Positions 21,896-32,940 of a stretch of DNA of 64,000 bases are shown one piece after another; within the stretch, counting starts at the first letter, position 1, and each line of letters starts with the position of its first letter. The translations under genes were made by a program, and so were the position numbers. The notes beneath the pieces are model-generated. The model made no database searches. It had not been told where the DNA came from and saw nothing but the letters and a program-made list of their open reading frames with translations. Source of the DNA: Nymphaea colorata (taxonomy: Eukaryota > Streptophyta > Magnoliopsida > Nymphaeales > Nymphaeaceae); assembly GCF_008831285.2 (NCBI RefSeq), contig NC_045146.1, forward strand, positions 9,746,972 to 9,810,971. The letters run 5' to 3'.

Positions 21896-23871
21896 GTGTT
21901 GATGTTACATTTTTTGAGTCAACCTCTTATTTCTCTCCAAATGGAACTCAATTAAGGGTGCCTGAATTTAGTGATGAAGTCCACCTTCCTTTACCTCTCA
22001 TGAGTTGTCCACAACCAGTTGCTTCGCGTTTTGGGGCTATCTACCAACGTCGCACTAAACCTGTTGAACCTGCCCACTGTGCTCCTGTGCCTTCACCCAG
22101 CACGCCCAAGGTAATTCCTGAACACACAAATTCTGCTGACAATTCTTTATGTGATGATGACACAGGGGACTTTCCAGAGCATGCTCCTGGTCCTCATATT
22201 GATGAACTTGATATGCCCATTGCTCAAAGGAAAGGCAAACGCAGTTGCACTTTGCATCCTCTCTCTAGTCATTTATCCATGGATAGACTCACTCCTACTT
22301 ACCGACTGTTTGTCAAGGGACTGTCGGCTGTAGCTCTTCCACAGACTCCCATGGACGCTCTTTCTGATCCCAAATGGGCCGCAGCAATGCAAGAAGAGAT
22401 GGATGCTCTTCAGTCTAGAGGCACCTGGACACTAGTTACTCCTTCATCTGATGCAGCTATTGTTGGTTGCAGATGGGTATTTACTGTTAAATACAGAGCA
22501 GATGGCAGCATTGAGAGATATAAGGCTCGCCTGGTTGCTAAAGGCTATACTCAGACTTATGGGGTTGATTATTATGATACCTTCTCTCTTGTGGCACGAC
22601 ATGCTTCTTTACGGGTTCTTCTCGCTGTTGCAGTCAGCAAGAATTGGTCTCTATCACAGCTTGATGTCAAAAATGCCTTTCTGTATGGTGACCTACATGA
22701 AGAAGTGTATATGCAGCAACCACCAGGGTTTGTTGCTGAGGGGGAGTGTCAGAAAGTGTGCAGATTGAGAAAGGCAATTTATGGTCTGAAACAAAGTCCT
22801 CGAGCTTGGTTCCAAAAATTATCAGAGAATATTGAGAATGAGGGCTTCAGACGTTCTTCGGCCGATCATTCCCTTTTTGTCAAGAAAACTTCTACAGGTA
22901 CAGTGATAGTTCTTGTCTATGTTGATGATATCATTGTTACAGGGGATTATATTCAGGGGATTTCCAACATCAAGGATGTCCTTGGACGACACTTTGTCAC
23001 CAAGGATCTTGGTGAGCTACGCTATTTCCTAGGTATTGAGTTTGCCAGAAATCAGAAGGGTCTTATCATGTGTCAAAGGAAATACGTTACTGATGTTTTG
23101 CAAGAGACAGGTATGCTAGGATGTCGACCTGCCTCTACACCCATGGACATCAATACTCGCTTGTATGATGATGATACTGAAGATGTTGATGCTAGACAAT
23201 ATAGAGGGATTGTTGGGAAGCTCCTATATATCACTGTTACTCGACCTGATATTGCCTATGTTGTCAGCAGAGTGAGTCAATTTATGGATAAGCCCAAGAA
23301 AGTCCATTGGGATGCTGCTATGATGATTCTCAGGTATCTAAAAAATTCACCAGGAACGGGACTCTTCTTTCAAAATGGTACATCTCTCACTATATCTGTG
23401 TATGTTGATGCTGATTATGCGAGATGTCACCTTGACAGAAAATCCACTACTGGATTTTGTGTGTTTATTGGATCCAACTTGGTCACATGGAAGAGTAAGA
23501 AGCAGACAGTGGTTGCCAGATCAAGTGCAGAATCTGAGTATAGAGCTATGGCTCAGGCTACTGCTGAAGTTATGTGGGTTAGATCTCTGATGTTGGATCT
23601 TACTGTGGAAGTGCCTCTTCCTATGCAATTGTTAGGTGACAACAAAGCTGCTCTGTTTATTGCTAATAATCCTGCTTTCCATGAGAGAACCAAGCATGTT
23701 GAAGTAGATTGTCACTATACCAGAGACATGATTCAAAAGGGGTTTGTAAGTACCTCCCATATTTCAACTACAGGGCAAACGGCTGATATTTTTACTAAAG
23801 CTCTTGCAAGAGGACCATTCCAAAGTTGTTGTTCCAAGTTGAGCTTGTTTGACATATACGCTCCAACTTGA
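21892..23871 (+). CDS. Copia RT-RNase H polyprotein part of element H
   Basis: A 659-residue frame that continues the polyprotein after the 11-bp duplication. It starts in the integrase C-terminus (SVDVTFFESTSYF) and passes the linker (PIAQRKGKRSCTLHP). RT has [30 protein letters not shown] and YVDDIIVTG (about residue 342). RNase H has YVDADYARCHLDRKSTTGF, GDNKAALFIANNP and KHVEVDCHYTRDMI. The stop at 23869-23871 lies just before the purine tract. No stop or shift occurs inside, so the 11-bp duplication is the only clear lesion in the element. Confidence 0.93.
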   Translation: MSVDVTFFESTSYFSPNGTQLRVPEFSDEVHLPLPLMSCPQPVASRFGAIYQRRTKPVEPAHCAPVPSPSTPKVIPEHTNSADNSLCDDDTGDFPEHAPGPHIDELDMPIAQRKGKRSCTLHPLSSHLSMDRLTPTYRLFVKGLSAVALPQTPMDALSDPKWAAAMQEEMDALQSRGTWTLVTPSSDAAIVGCRWVFTVKYRADGSIERYKARLVAKGYTQTYGVDYYDTFSLVARHASLRVLLAVAVSKNWSLSQLDVKNAFLYGDLHEEVYMQQPPGFVAEGECQKVCRLRKAIYGLKQSPRAWFQKLSENIENEGFRRSSADHSLFVKKTSTGTVIVLVYVDDIIVTGDYIQGISNIKDVLGRHFVTKDLGELRYFLGIEFARNQKGLIMCQRKYVTDVLQETGMLGCRPASTPMDINTRLYDDDTEDVDARQYRGIVGKLLYITVTRPDIAYVVSRVSQFMDKPKKVHWDAAMMILRYLKNSPGTGLFFQNGTSLTISVYVDADYARCHLDRKSTTGFCVFIGSNLVTWKSKKQTVVARSSAESEYRAMAQATAEVMWVRSLMLDLTVEVPLPMQLLGDNKAALFIANNPAFHERTKHVEVDCHYTRDMIQKGFVSTSHISTTGQTADIFTKALARGPFQSCCSKLSLFDIYAPT

Positions 23872-23878
23872 GGGGGAG

Positions 23879-24043
23879 TGTTAAGACGTGTTTATATTCA
23901 GTATTAGGCTTGAGAGGACACTTGTGTAATAATGTTTCTTTTAATGACTTTCTTGTAACTTTTCCCTCTCCTCTAGTCTATATAAAGAGGTGTTAGGGTT
24001 TCTTTCGAGGTTAATCAAAGATTAGTTCTCTTGAAATTTATCA
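23879..24043 (+). repeat. 3' LTR of element H
   Basis: Identical to the 5' LTR except for one A/T difference in the GAGG(A/T)GTT segment. It is followed directly by target duplication AAGAC and then by the interrupted gag of element G. Confidence 0.95.
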
Positions 24044-24122
24044 AAGACGAATGGTAGTGACCTGAACCGGAATATTCTCAGTTCTATAAGCCCCAATTTC
24101 AGTTTGGTCACTGTTGACGGTG

Positions 24123-24430
24123 CTTTTTGTTTTGAGTTTTGAAAACTATGTCAATATGTTCTGAGTTTTGACTTCTGAACTTATGAATTGTGACCTAATT
24201 GAATACTCTTAGGTTGTTTAGTATGTTATTTTGTTTTTTGAATGTTTGATTTCTTATTTTGGAATGTCTTGTTCATATGCATACTTCACAGGTCATACTT
24301 CATATACATGAATGATGAATGTTCCTTTAAATACATTTTTCTTGAATTTTTCTGATTTTAACTAGTTTTTTCGGATTTTTTTAGAATTTTTCTGATTTTT
24401 TTTTTTATAAATTTTTAATATTTTTATATA
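24123..24430. other. AT-rich spacer between element G and the integrase of B
   Basis: Very T-rich sequence with repeated TTTTTCTGATTTT motifs (24340-24400) and no coding signal. It probably belongs to the decayed body of element B or to a fragment too diverged to name. Confidence 0.35.
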
Positions 24431-26880
24431 TTTCAGAACTTCTATGCCATGATTCAAACCAAATTTTCATACAATGTGGTGCATTTTCAATGTGATGGTG
24501 GGGAAGAATGTTTCTCACTTGATTTTATTGATTTTCTACATGAACAAGAGATGACTAGACAAATCTCCTGCCCTTACACACTACAAAAAAATGGTGTGGC
24601 TGAGCGCAAACATGGACATATAGTTGAAAGCATCATGAGCATGATGCATGATACTAATGTGCCCACTTCCTTATGGATGAAAGTCTTCCATACAGCTGTA
24701 TACATAATAAATCGTTTGTGTATAACACTGTCGATGTCTAAATCTCCATATTTCACACTCTTAAGCAAACAACCAGATTATAAGAAATTGAAGGCTTTTG
24801 GTTGTATATGCTATGTTCCCGTTGATGCTGCCTTAAGGAACAAGTTTCAAGACAAAGCTATTCAATGTAGATTCGTTGGATATGCTGATGAATATAAAAG
24901 ATTTCGTTGCTATGATCCAACAACTAAACGTACCAAGACTTCAAGAAATGTTACTTTTGATGAGCATAATTTTGATAGTATTGATGAAATGTCTATGACC
25001 ATTGAATCTTTTGATCCCTGGACTTGTACACAGTTATTCAATGGAGATCCTATTTCAGAAAATGATGTGCCTTAGGGTGAAGATCAAAAGAGTCCAATAC
25101 AATCGTCTGATGTGTCTCATGGTGAAAATCAAGAGAAGAGGGTCCAATATAGTCATCAATTGATCACGGAAGTAATAATGAAGAATAAAGCGGCAATTCA
25201 CATCAATATTCGGGTCTTCTTTACAATCGATGACTAAGGAACAGAAATGTTCACACTCAAGAAGACAACATGCCTCGTCTTAAAAGATCCCAATGCATTC
25301 ACCATCCTATTCGTGGGTGGGTTAGCTATGATTCTTTATCTCTTGACTTTCAGTTATTCATGACAAATATTGGCAAGGAGGAAGAACCTATTTCATTTGA
25401 TCAAGCATCAAAATCACCTCATTGGAGAATGGCTATAAGAAAAGAAATGGATGCCTTGCATGAATGTGGAACATGGGAGATGGCTCCAAGTGGCTATACA
25501 AAATCAAATACAAACCTGACGGTAGCATAGAAAGACACAAAGGAAGGTTGGTAGCAAAAGGATTTTCACAACAGTTTGGGCATGATTATGATGAGATGTT
25601 CAGTTCCATAATCAAAATGGGAACCATTTGCGTGATTATATCCCTTGCTGTTAAATATGGATGGAACCTAAATCAATTAGACGTTAAAAATGTCTTCCTT
25701 CATGGTGACTTAAAGGAAGAAGTTTTCATGAAGCAACCTCCTGGTTTTATTGAAAAAGACTAGCGAATGGGTTTGGAAGCTGGAAAAATCCTTGTATGGA
25801 CTTAAGCAAGCATCACGGTCATGGTTTGACAATTTTTCAAATAAAATTAAGGAATATGGATATCAAAACAGTCCTCTCGACCATTCTCTTTTTATTTTCA
25901 AGAAAGAAAATGTGACTACCCTCCTCCTTATATGTGTTGATGACATCATCATTACAGGGAGCGTAGAGAAACATATTGATGAGATAAAGGTTTTGGTAAT
26001 GAGAAACTTTGAGATGAAAGACCTTAGAAGCCTGCCATATTTCCTTGGGGTTGAGATTGATAGGCAAGGAGATCGTCTCATCTTGATACAACAAAAGTAT
26101 ACTTTTGACCTGTTGGATAGAACATGCATGATAGATTGTAAATCTACTGAAACCCCTAGTAATTTGAACCAAAGGATGAGTATAAATGATGGGGAAACAT
26201 ATGAAAACCCCACCAAATATCGAAGTATTGTTGTTGCTTTGCAATATTTAACATTTAGCAGACCTGATATTACCTATGCAGTAAATCAAGTGTCTTAATT
26301 TATGCATGCACCTAGAAACATACATATGAATGCAGTTAAAAGGATACTAAGGTTTCTCAAGGGAACTGTTGGATATGGATTATTGTATTGTAGAAGTGAG
26401 AATGATGTTGTTGGTCATGAATTAATCATGTATACCAACGGTAATTGGGCTTGAGAACCAGACGAAAGAAGATTTATCTCTGGTTTTTGCATCTTTATAG
26501 GAAAAAATTTGGTATCTTGGAGTAGTAGAATACAAAAAGCAGTTCAAGTACAGAGGCTGAATACAGATGTATTGCTGCAGGGACAGCAGAAGTGACTTGG
26601 ATTCAACACTTGCTAGAAGATATAGGAGAAAAAAATTAAAAGTTCAATACTAATGTGTGACATCTAAAGCGCCATCAACATAGCTTTCAATCCTATACAA
26701 CATGGCCGAACAAAACACATTGAGATTGACCAGCATTTTATCAGGCAAAAGGTGGAGATTAAAGAGATAGAACCAGTCTTTGTTGGAACTAATGAACAAG
26801 CTGCTGACATATTTACTAAAGGATTGACAAAGTATCAGTTCTAGTTTTTGAAGAGCAAGCTATTCATGGTTCAAAACCAT
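24431..26880 (+). pseudogene. Decayed Copia integrase-RT-RNase H of element B
   Basis: Open pieces in several frames cover the C-terminal part of a Copia polyprotein. 24449-25075 is integrase core (NGVAERKHGH; then GCICYVPV and FVGYADEYKRFRCYDP). 25270-25763 is the linker and the start of RT (KSPHWRMAIRKEMDAL; LNQLDVKNVFLHGDL). 25750-26298 is RT with CVDDIIITG and SRPDITYAVNQVS. RNase H remnants continue to about 26880, with stops such as TGA after a TNGNWA sequence near 26453. At least three frame changes and several stops are present. It belongs to a different Copia lineage from A, E and H. Confidence 0.88.
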
Positions 26881-26898
26881 GAATAGCTTGAGGGAGGG

Positions 26899-27242
26899 TG
26901 TTAAAGTATAAGATTTTTGGATCTTCCATCTGGATCCAAAACCCAATACATTGAACAATGTCTCATGACGTTCTAGGTCCTTTTATTCTACGTTCTTGTA
27001 AACTGTGTTGCGTATTCTGTGTTCTTGTGATATGTGAGAAGTCTCCTAGGATTCTGCAATTGAAGAGTCTCTTATGATTCAGCAATTGTAACTGATTGAG
27101 TGTATTATAAATGTGGGCCATTTAGACCATCCTGATCACGGCCTCTTTTCCTCAGCCTCTCCCTATCTCATTCTCTCTCTCTCTATCTTCTTGCATGAAT
27201 ACAGATTTTTAGTTACACATTATTGGTGCTAGATTTCTATCA
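26899..27242 (+). repeat. 3' LTR of element B
   Basis: A 344-bp LTR directly after the purine tract GAGGGAGGG. Compared with the 5' LTR it carries an extra partial repeat around ATTCTGCAATTGAAGAGTC near 27052-27082. It is followed by AATGT, the probable altered target duplication. Confidence 0.88.
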
Positions 27243-27349
27243 AATGTGACAATAAATTTTCTGAAAGTATAAAATTAAATATTTGTGGATTCTGCTTGTT
27301 ATGTTGCTCTTTCATGTTCAACATGCTGATGAATTGCTACTTGATCCAG

Positions 27350-27458
27350 TTATGGCGAAATATCACCTTGGTGTAACCAGCCGAAGGTGAAAGTGGCTGT
27401 CACCGTTGATGGTCAAGCAGTACTCAAGTTGGTGAAAGAGCGGCTCATTTGCTCTTGA
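27350..27458 (+). CDS. URH2: Uridine/inosine nucleoside hydrolase, terminal exon
   Basis: A 109-nt last exon after the acceptor TTGATCCAG. Its first base completes the arginine codon begun at 8382-8383. It reads YGEISPWCNQPKVKVAVTV, then DGQAVLKLVKERLICS, and stops at TGA 27456-27458. The KVKVAVTVD strand and the C-terminal helix are typical of the URH2 branch. Nearly 19 kb of transposon sequence separates it from the previous exon, yet the splice phase is exact and the frame is intact. This suggests the gene was still functional after the intron expanded, though expression cannot be seen from sequence. Confidence 0.9.
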
Positions 27459-28020
27459 TATCTGTTCGCCCGTTGCAGGTTGCTGGGAACCAGTGATCTT
27501 TGGTTATTTGTGCCATCGATCATTGGTCATATCGCTTCTGAACAGAATGCCATGAACCTCGTGAGTTTTCGTTGCCCGTGCAACATTAATATGCACTATA
27601 CTGATGTGATCAATATTCAGTCGTCATGTAATTAAGTTGGACACTTTCTGGTGCAGCTTGCATTGATCCTTGAGCCACTTTGACTTTGTATTTTTAGTTT
27701 CATTATTCTTAATGCTGGCTGTTGAACCACACAAACCCTCATTGTGCTAACCAAAGACATGAAGCTTGTGTTCTCCCATGGTTTGCCTTTTAGAGGACAG
27801 AACTTCCTTCTGTGGTGTATGCTCTCGCAGAATCTCAGGTTCCCATTGTCAGCCTCAGCTGTCATCTGCCGTTCTTGGAGAGTCCAAGTTCAAATCTGAA
27901 TCTGCTCAATTTGTTAAACTAGAAACAGAATTTCTTTTTGGCGGTTACTGCAAGGCCATTTCCACAATCATAGACTTCTTTGTTAGTTACAGTGATTTTC
28001 CCTGTTTGGCTGGATGCTAG
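27459..28020 (+). other. Probable 3' untranslated region and downstream flank of the nucleoside hydrolase gene
   Basis: After the TGA at 27458 no further exon with homology is seen. A short open frame at 27766-28020 has no recognisable domain. No poly(A) site could be chosen with confidence; AATAAAAATAAA occurs later, near 28840. Confidence 0.4.
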
Positions 28021-29849
28021 ATAAATGCACTTGTGTAGGGGCCGGCTGAATTTCTAATGTACAGGGGAAAAAATGCTTTAGAAGTTAAAAATAGAAAGGA
28101 AAAAAGAATGGTTGGGAAGATAGCCGAGCCATTTTATTACTCATGAAGATGTTCTTCAGGGAGGGCGCTTTTTTATCTTGAAGATTTTTCATTGTACTTA
28201 GCGGGTGCACTTTATCAGCCCTTACGCCACGATACCTCATGAATCAAAATTTCTACCGGTATTTTAGGAAAAAAATAGTGAGACCAGGGGGACCCGCCAT
28301 TTTTTCTGAAATTTTGGCCAAAATTATCAACGTGAAATGTGATGATACCAAATGCCCCTAATATAAGAAACAGGAAGAACGGATGATTTAGAATTACAGA
28401 GAGAGAGTGAAATTAGACTGCAATTTTCCTATTATGGAAATATCAAAATACGTGCTTAAAATATTGTAGTGCATTTACCAGCACCAAGCTGTTCGAATAT
28501 AGACCAAGATGATCACAGCAAAAGGAGTTGGAATACTTTTCGGTTGCCAAATTTTCTTACATCCTTCAAGTTCAAGTCACTATGCCTCCATCATTCTGCG
28601 GCTTACAGATATTGCACTGGTCAATATCCAAATGTCACCCCCATCTGCAATTTGTCGTGTTTTTTGGGACTCTCAATTGAACTTTTGAACTTAGTTTTTG
28701 TTGGTATGATACTACGAGAGGAATGTGTCCTCCTTGGTCTGGCTTGGACGCAAGAGGTTATCTTTGGGGATGACATGTAAATAAGGAATGTTTGCTTTTC
28801 TTGGTATTATCCTCAGCGATTTACCTGTTTACCCTTCATAATAAAAATAAATGTTTACGTGTTTTTCACATTAATTTAAGGATTGTTGAAGACAAAAATT
28901 AAGTTCACATGAGAATTAAAGATTGTTGGAGATGACAGAAATGTTGGTTGCTTTGGAAGATTGGTTTACAACGGATTTGGAAGATTGGTTTACAACGGAT
29001 AAAAGGAGCCAAAAGAGCAAAAATTAGGCCATTAGCCACCGCTTCACCGTGGCTAATAGACTAAAAAACTCTGGTCGTGAGTACTTTCACCGCGGTTTTC
29101 ACTGCAGCAGTTGCCTACAATGGCTGTGGCAATAGCCATTATGGCTCATTGATTTTTAGCCTTGGTTAAGCTGTGGCAGTTGCAACCGTCAGCCATGATT
29201 CATACTATTATCCACAGTTTTAGCCGTGGCATTTGTACATTAACCACAAAGAAGGCCATGGCTACTGTATATAATGTAGCTTTTGTTTACTATACGTATA
29301 TATATGTATATAGACGTACAAACACTGCCAATTTAAAATTTTTCATGTGGACTACAAGATTTAAAAAAAGAGAAACAGGCGAACTACGAATTTGAAGTTT
29401 AATTTTAAATAAATAAGTTGCTATATTCTTTCTTTTCATAATCCTTATAAATGTTTGATACAATTTTAGAATATAAACATACAAAATAAAATCTAAACTT
29501 TGCACTTCTCAAATTCTTGCTCTGCATCAACTAACTGGTGAAGCCTTCCTTCATTGCTCTCCATTTCAGGGTACTCTAGTAAGGCAGATTTACCGACGGT
29601 CCATACTAGGCAGCGGACTTTACAAAAAATAATAACAAAATGACCACACACGTAGCACTAAAAAAACTCGTACGTTTAAGATTTCCCCTGCAAAGGCCCG
29701 CCGGTGGTATATTAATAAAAAATGGCTATATACATTGAATAAAAAAAGTAAGAGGAAACCACCCAGATTAAGTGGGCATGGTATCCCAATAAAGTTTGGA
29801 CCCACGACTTCAATAAAATGGCAATCACTTGACATGAAGGATTGCCATT
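28021..29849. other. Intergenic stretch with GCCGTGGC-type motif cluster
   Basis: No gene was recognised. A 24-bp unit (TTTGGAAGATTGG...) is repeated exactly at 28952-28975 and 28976-28999. From about 29030 to 29260 short motifs built on CCGTGGCTAA, GCTGTGGCA and GCCATGGCTA recur in both orientations. They resemble the subterminal repeats of a DNA transposon, but no terminal inverted repeats were found. Confidence 0.4.
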
Positions 29850-30416
29850 AAGGATCCTAACAGAGTTCCTGCAGCAAAACAAAAGGGAGTTTGACGTTCA
29901 GCATTGCGAGGTTGAGCAAGAAAATATTTATAATGTGTGATCTCCAGTGACGAGGTTCAACTGTGAGGTGAACCGATTTAGTCTGGTTCATGAGCCTGAG
30001 AGCAATCTCATCTAAGAAATCCAGGTAGCTGCGAAAATTGAACTGCCTCAGGATGGTAAGAGCTGCAGCACCAATCTCCATATTTGGACTGAGAATGCCA
30101 CAGGCAATTTTAAAACAGTCCAGCTGGTGCAGAACCACCAGATGAGCACAAGAAGTCGAAGGGGGAACGGTCTGCCGTCATCCACATCAACACCCATAGC
30201 AAATCAAAAGCATCGTTCATGTAAACACTGATTAATCAAAAGTTTATCCCAGATAGATTGAGCATTCTTCCAAATGGCCTTAGCGGACTGATGCGAAGAG
30301 GGAAGAGGTTCCCCATGTCTAACCCGATTCCAGATTTTCCACATATTACCAATTACCAAAGGTAGAATTGCCTTCCAAACATCTGATTTCCATCCTCTAC
30401 GAAAACAGCTGTCCCT

Positions 30417-31088
30417 CTACTTCACTATAGTATCGATCACGTCATCCCCTATCAGAAGGCCTCTTCCAAATTTGGTCTCAATCCATTTCCAGATGGCTTT
30501 GACCCATTTGCAATGAAGAAACAAATGGATTGTCGACTCCTCATCCTTCCGGCATATCACGCATTGGTTGGCTAGGGGCACCCCATGCTTCTTACACCTA
30601 TCCAAAGTGGCTAACCTGTGGTGAGCAGCAAGGTAACTAAACCAAACAACACTGGGAGGGGCTTTAGAGGACCAGAAATAGGAGTTCCAGCTCATTGAGT
30701 TCTCGTGTTCCTGATCAGGTTGTAAATGTCTCCGCACGAGAGATCAGAGGCATTTGTATTGCCCCATCAAAGAGTGTCCAGCCCCACGGTTGGCTGCAAA
30801 GCATCTTCCACATGAGAAAACCTCGGCCTGCTCAGGCCAGCCCTCACTTGATCTCCTTCCAACTTAATTTGGGTATAGTTTTTTTATCAAGATGTCTGTC
30901 TGGCACTCGACAGCCACAAAATCAGGCCCATTCAGCCACCTATTAATAATAACCCAACCCCATGAGTCGAACCAGAAGCTAATGTTCCTCCCGTCGCCCG
31001 GGATCCATTGGACTTGATGGCCAATCTCTAGCCAAGCCCAAAGAATCAAATTCCATAAGGCCAAATTGTTGGCCGATCTCCTTGGCAT
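30417..31088 (-). pseudogene. LINE C-terminal region with zf-RVT zinc finger
   Basis: 31088-30864 encodes WIPGDGRNISFWFDSWGW, typical of the region after RT in plant LINEs. 30737-30417 encodes SKAPPSVVWFSYLAAHHRL, then CVICRKDEESTIHLFLHC, a Cys-Cys-His-Cys zinc finger of the zf-RVT type. The stop-free pieces are in different frames. Confidence 0.83.
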
Positions 31089-31224
31089 CCAAAGATTGTT
31101 CCGTCTAAGGTATTATGCCTCACCAACTCTGCCCATAAGGACTCACCACAATACGCCTTGAACGCCCACTAAATCAACAGGGTCTTATTAAGGATATGTA
31201 AGTCCTCAATGTTAATATAAGTCC

Positions 31225-32408
31225 TCAATGTTGATAACCTCCTTCTTCATAAGGGTTGCATAGCATCTTCAAACTAATGCTGTGGGGATGACGGTGGCCT
31301 TCCATATTAGCCCAAACAAAGTCAGCCAACACTTTGTCCAAGCATTGAACCGTTCCATGAGGAAGTCGCAACACTGAACACTCTAGCCCAATATTGAATG
31401 ATATGAGAGAGAACACCCCTGACCAAACAAATTCTGCTCGAATAGGAAAGCAAATTGATTTTCCATCCACTCAGTTTTTTCTGACTCTTTCCAAGAGAGG
31501 TACATAACTTCTGTAAGCTTCCCGTGGAAGACAGGGAGACCTAAATATGAGCTGGGAAGATCCTCAATCGGCCAGCCCAACCTATTCTTGTTTGCAATAT
31601 GAGGATAGGTGTTGAAGGCCGTAATATCGTTGATTTACTTGGATTGCATAACGTCCCTGCATTACCTTCAAAAACTTGAAAAACTTCTTTGAGGCAATCG
31701 GTCACGGATGGTTTAGCTCTACAAAACAAAAAGAGATCATCTGCATATGCCAAAGCCATGGGAATCAAATAGAACCCCCTTGGTTTGGGAATCTCAAGAC
31801 GACCCTTGCTTTGTTCAAACTTTAGTTTCCAGATGAACATTTTCATAACTATAAAAAAAAAAGACAAGAGAGGAGGTCTCCCTGCCTCAGACCTCTCTTA
31901 CCCTTGAAGAAAAATTCCTTCTCTGCCATTTAATATCATTGTATAAGTAATACTTCCTACGCAAGTCATAATTTTTTGAATTCATGAGGGGGAACAAGAG
32001 GCAATGCAATGCATGACATAGAAAATCAAAATTTACCTGGTCATAAGCTTTGGACATGTCAAGCTTGAGGAGGAGAGACGCTCCTGCAGGTCCAGACTAT
32101 TAACCAATTCATGAGCCAATAGGATGTGCTCATGGATATATCTGCCTGGAAGAAACGCACCTTGCTCTTTCCCTAATATTCCCCCCAAGATGTCTTTCAT
32201 CCGATTGACCATGATCTTGGAAATAAATTTGATGTTTGATGTTCTCTACACCTTGAAATTTGGGGATGATGACCAAATGAGATCGATTAACCTTCCACAC
32301 TAGCGTACCTGTGGTGAAGAAGTCTTTAATACATCCTGTTACATCTGGTCCCACCGTTTTCTTGTAAGTTTTGAAAAACTCTGCAAGAAAGTCATCGAGG
32401 CCAGGCAC
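31225..32408 (-). pseudogene. LINE reverse transcriptase remnant
   Basis: The pieces 32408-32130 (MPGLDDFLAEFFKTYKKTVG; then SHLVIIPKFQG), 31867-31541 (ALAYADDLFLFCRAKP, the catalytic YADD box) and 31580-31225 (LPSSYLGLPVFHG; LADFVWAN; LCNPYEEGGYQH) follow the order of plant L1 reverse transcriptases. Several frameshifts and missing stretches separate them. Confidence 0.85.
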
Positions 32409-32940
32409 CTTATCACTGCTGGACTCAATACAGCCTTTTTTTATCTCTCAAACTTCAAATAAGCTTCATGAACCTTTCAGCCTTTGAAACAGAAACGTTA
32501 AGCCCCGAATCACTGCCGTTGCTAATAAGCCACTGGATGAGTCACTATGGTAAAACTCAGCAAAATAAGAAGTGCAATGATCATGGATGTGTTCCGGACC
32601 AGTCGAGGTTACCGCTTGACATAGAAAAATTTGGTGTTTTTGTCCCTGTCAGAAAGCCACATGGCCCTTGATTTTTGTTTCCAAAAGAGGTATTCCTCCT
32701 CCATAGCTTGATGCAGTTCTTTCCTCAAGAGGTACTCCCGATGATCGTCCGAATCCGCTATCCCCCCTGGCAAGACTCCATGAGGACCAACTCCTTCCTA
32801 ATGTTAGCAATGCAATTACTAGTATGGCCATAAACTGTTGCATTCCAACGAGAGAGCGCTTTACGAGTTGCCTCAAGTTTATACGTTAGCCGGATCATGC
32901 GACAGCCCCATGTTTCCCGAGACCATGCCTTCTTAATAAC

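Larger units (their letters stand above)
18888..24043 (+). mobile_element. Young, nearly intact Copia retrotransposon H inside G
   Basis: A 5,156-bp element with 165-bp LTRs (18888-19052 and 23879-24043) that differ at one base (GAGGAGTT versus GAGGTGTT). It is flanked by a perfect 5-bp target duplication AAGAC (18883-18887 and 24044-24048). The primer-binding site TGGTATCAGAGC is at 19053 and the purine tract GAGGGGGAG lies before 23879. All Copia domains are present. It is clearly the most recent dated insertion in the nest. Confidence 0.96.
17334..24122 (-). mobile_element. Copia element G, internally deleted relative of A, split by element H
   Basis: It begins at 17334 with an A-type 3' LTR (TGTAGAAACACGG...) that is cut at about 17525. 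There it is joined directly to the pre-integrase region, so integrase, RT and RNase H are lost. Protease and gag follow to 18887. Element H interrupts, and the N-terminal gag resumes at 24049-24122. The 5' LTR and leader are missing on the right. Without H, the G remnant is about 1.6 kb. Confidence 0.85.
8557..27242 (+). mobile_element. Copia retrotransposon B, old outer element of the nest
   Basis: LTRs at 8557-8874 and 26899-27242 both begin TGTTAAAG and end CTATCA. The 5' LTR is followed by TGGTATCAGAG (8875 on), and the 3' LTR is preceded by the purine tract GAGGGAGGG. Flanks AATAT and AATGT look like a 5-bp target duplication with one change. The LTRs differ by many substitutions and an indel of roughly 30 bp, so this is the oldest dated insertion in the nest. 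Its own sequence survives as the leader (to about 9010) and pol from integrase onward (about 24431-26898). Gag and protease are gone, and about 15.4 kb of other elements lies between. Confidence 0.88.
8384..27349 (+). other. 18,966-bp intron of the nucleoside hydrolase gene filled with nested retrotransposons
   Basis: The intron runs from donor GTTAGT to acceptor ATCCAG. Only about 170 bp at the left (8384-8556) and about 100 bp at the right (27243-27349) are free of recognisable transposon; the remaining 18.7 kb is Copia element B with everything inserted in it. The ancestral intron was therefore probably under 300 bp. Confidence 0.85.

Noticed and set aside
27766-28020. 84-codon frame downstream of the nucleoside hydrolase stop
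   Set aside because: It lies in the probable 3' untranslated region; no domain and ordinary length for chance.
28469-28780. 103-codon frame in the intergenic region
   Set aside because: No recognisable motif, no neighbouring exons with good borders; consistent with chance.
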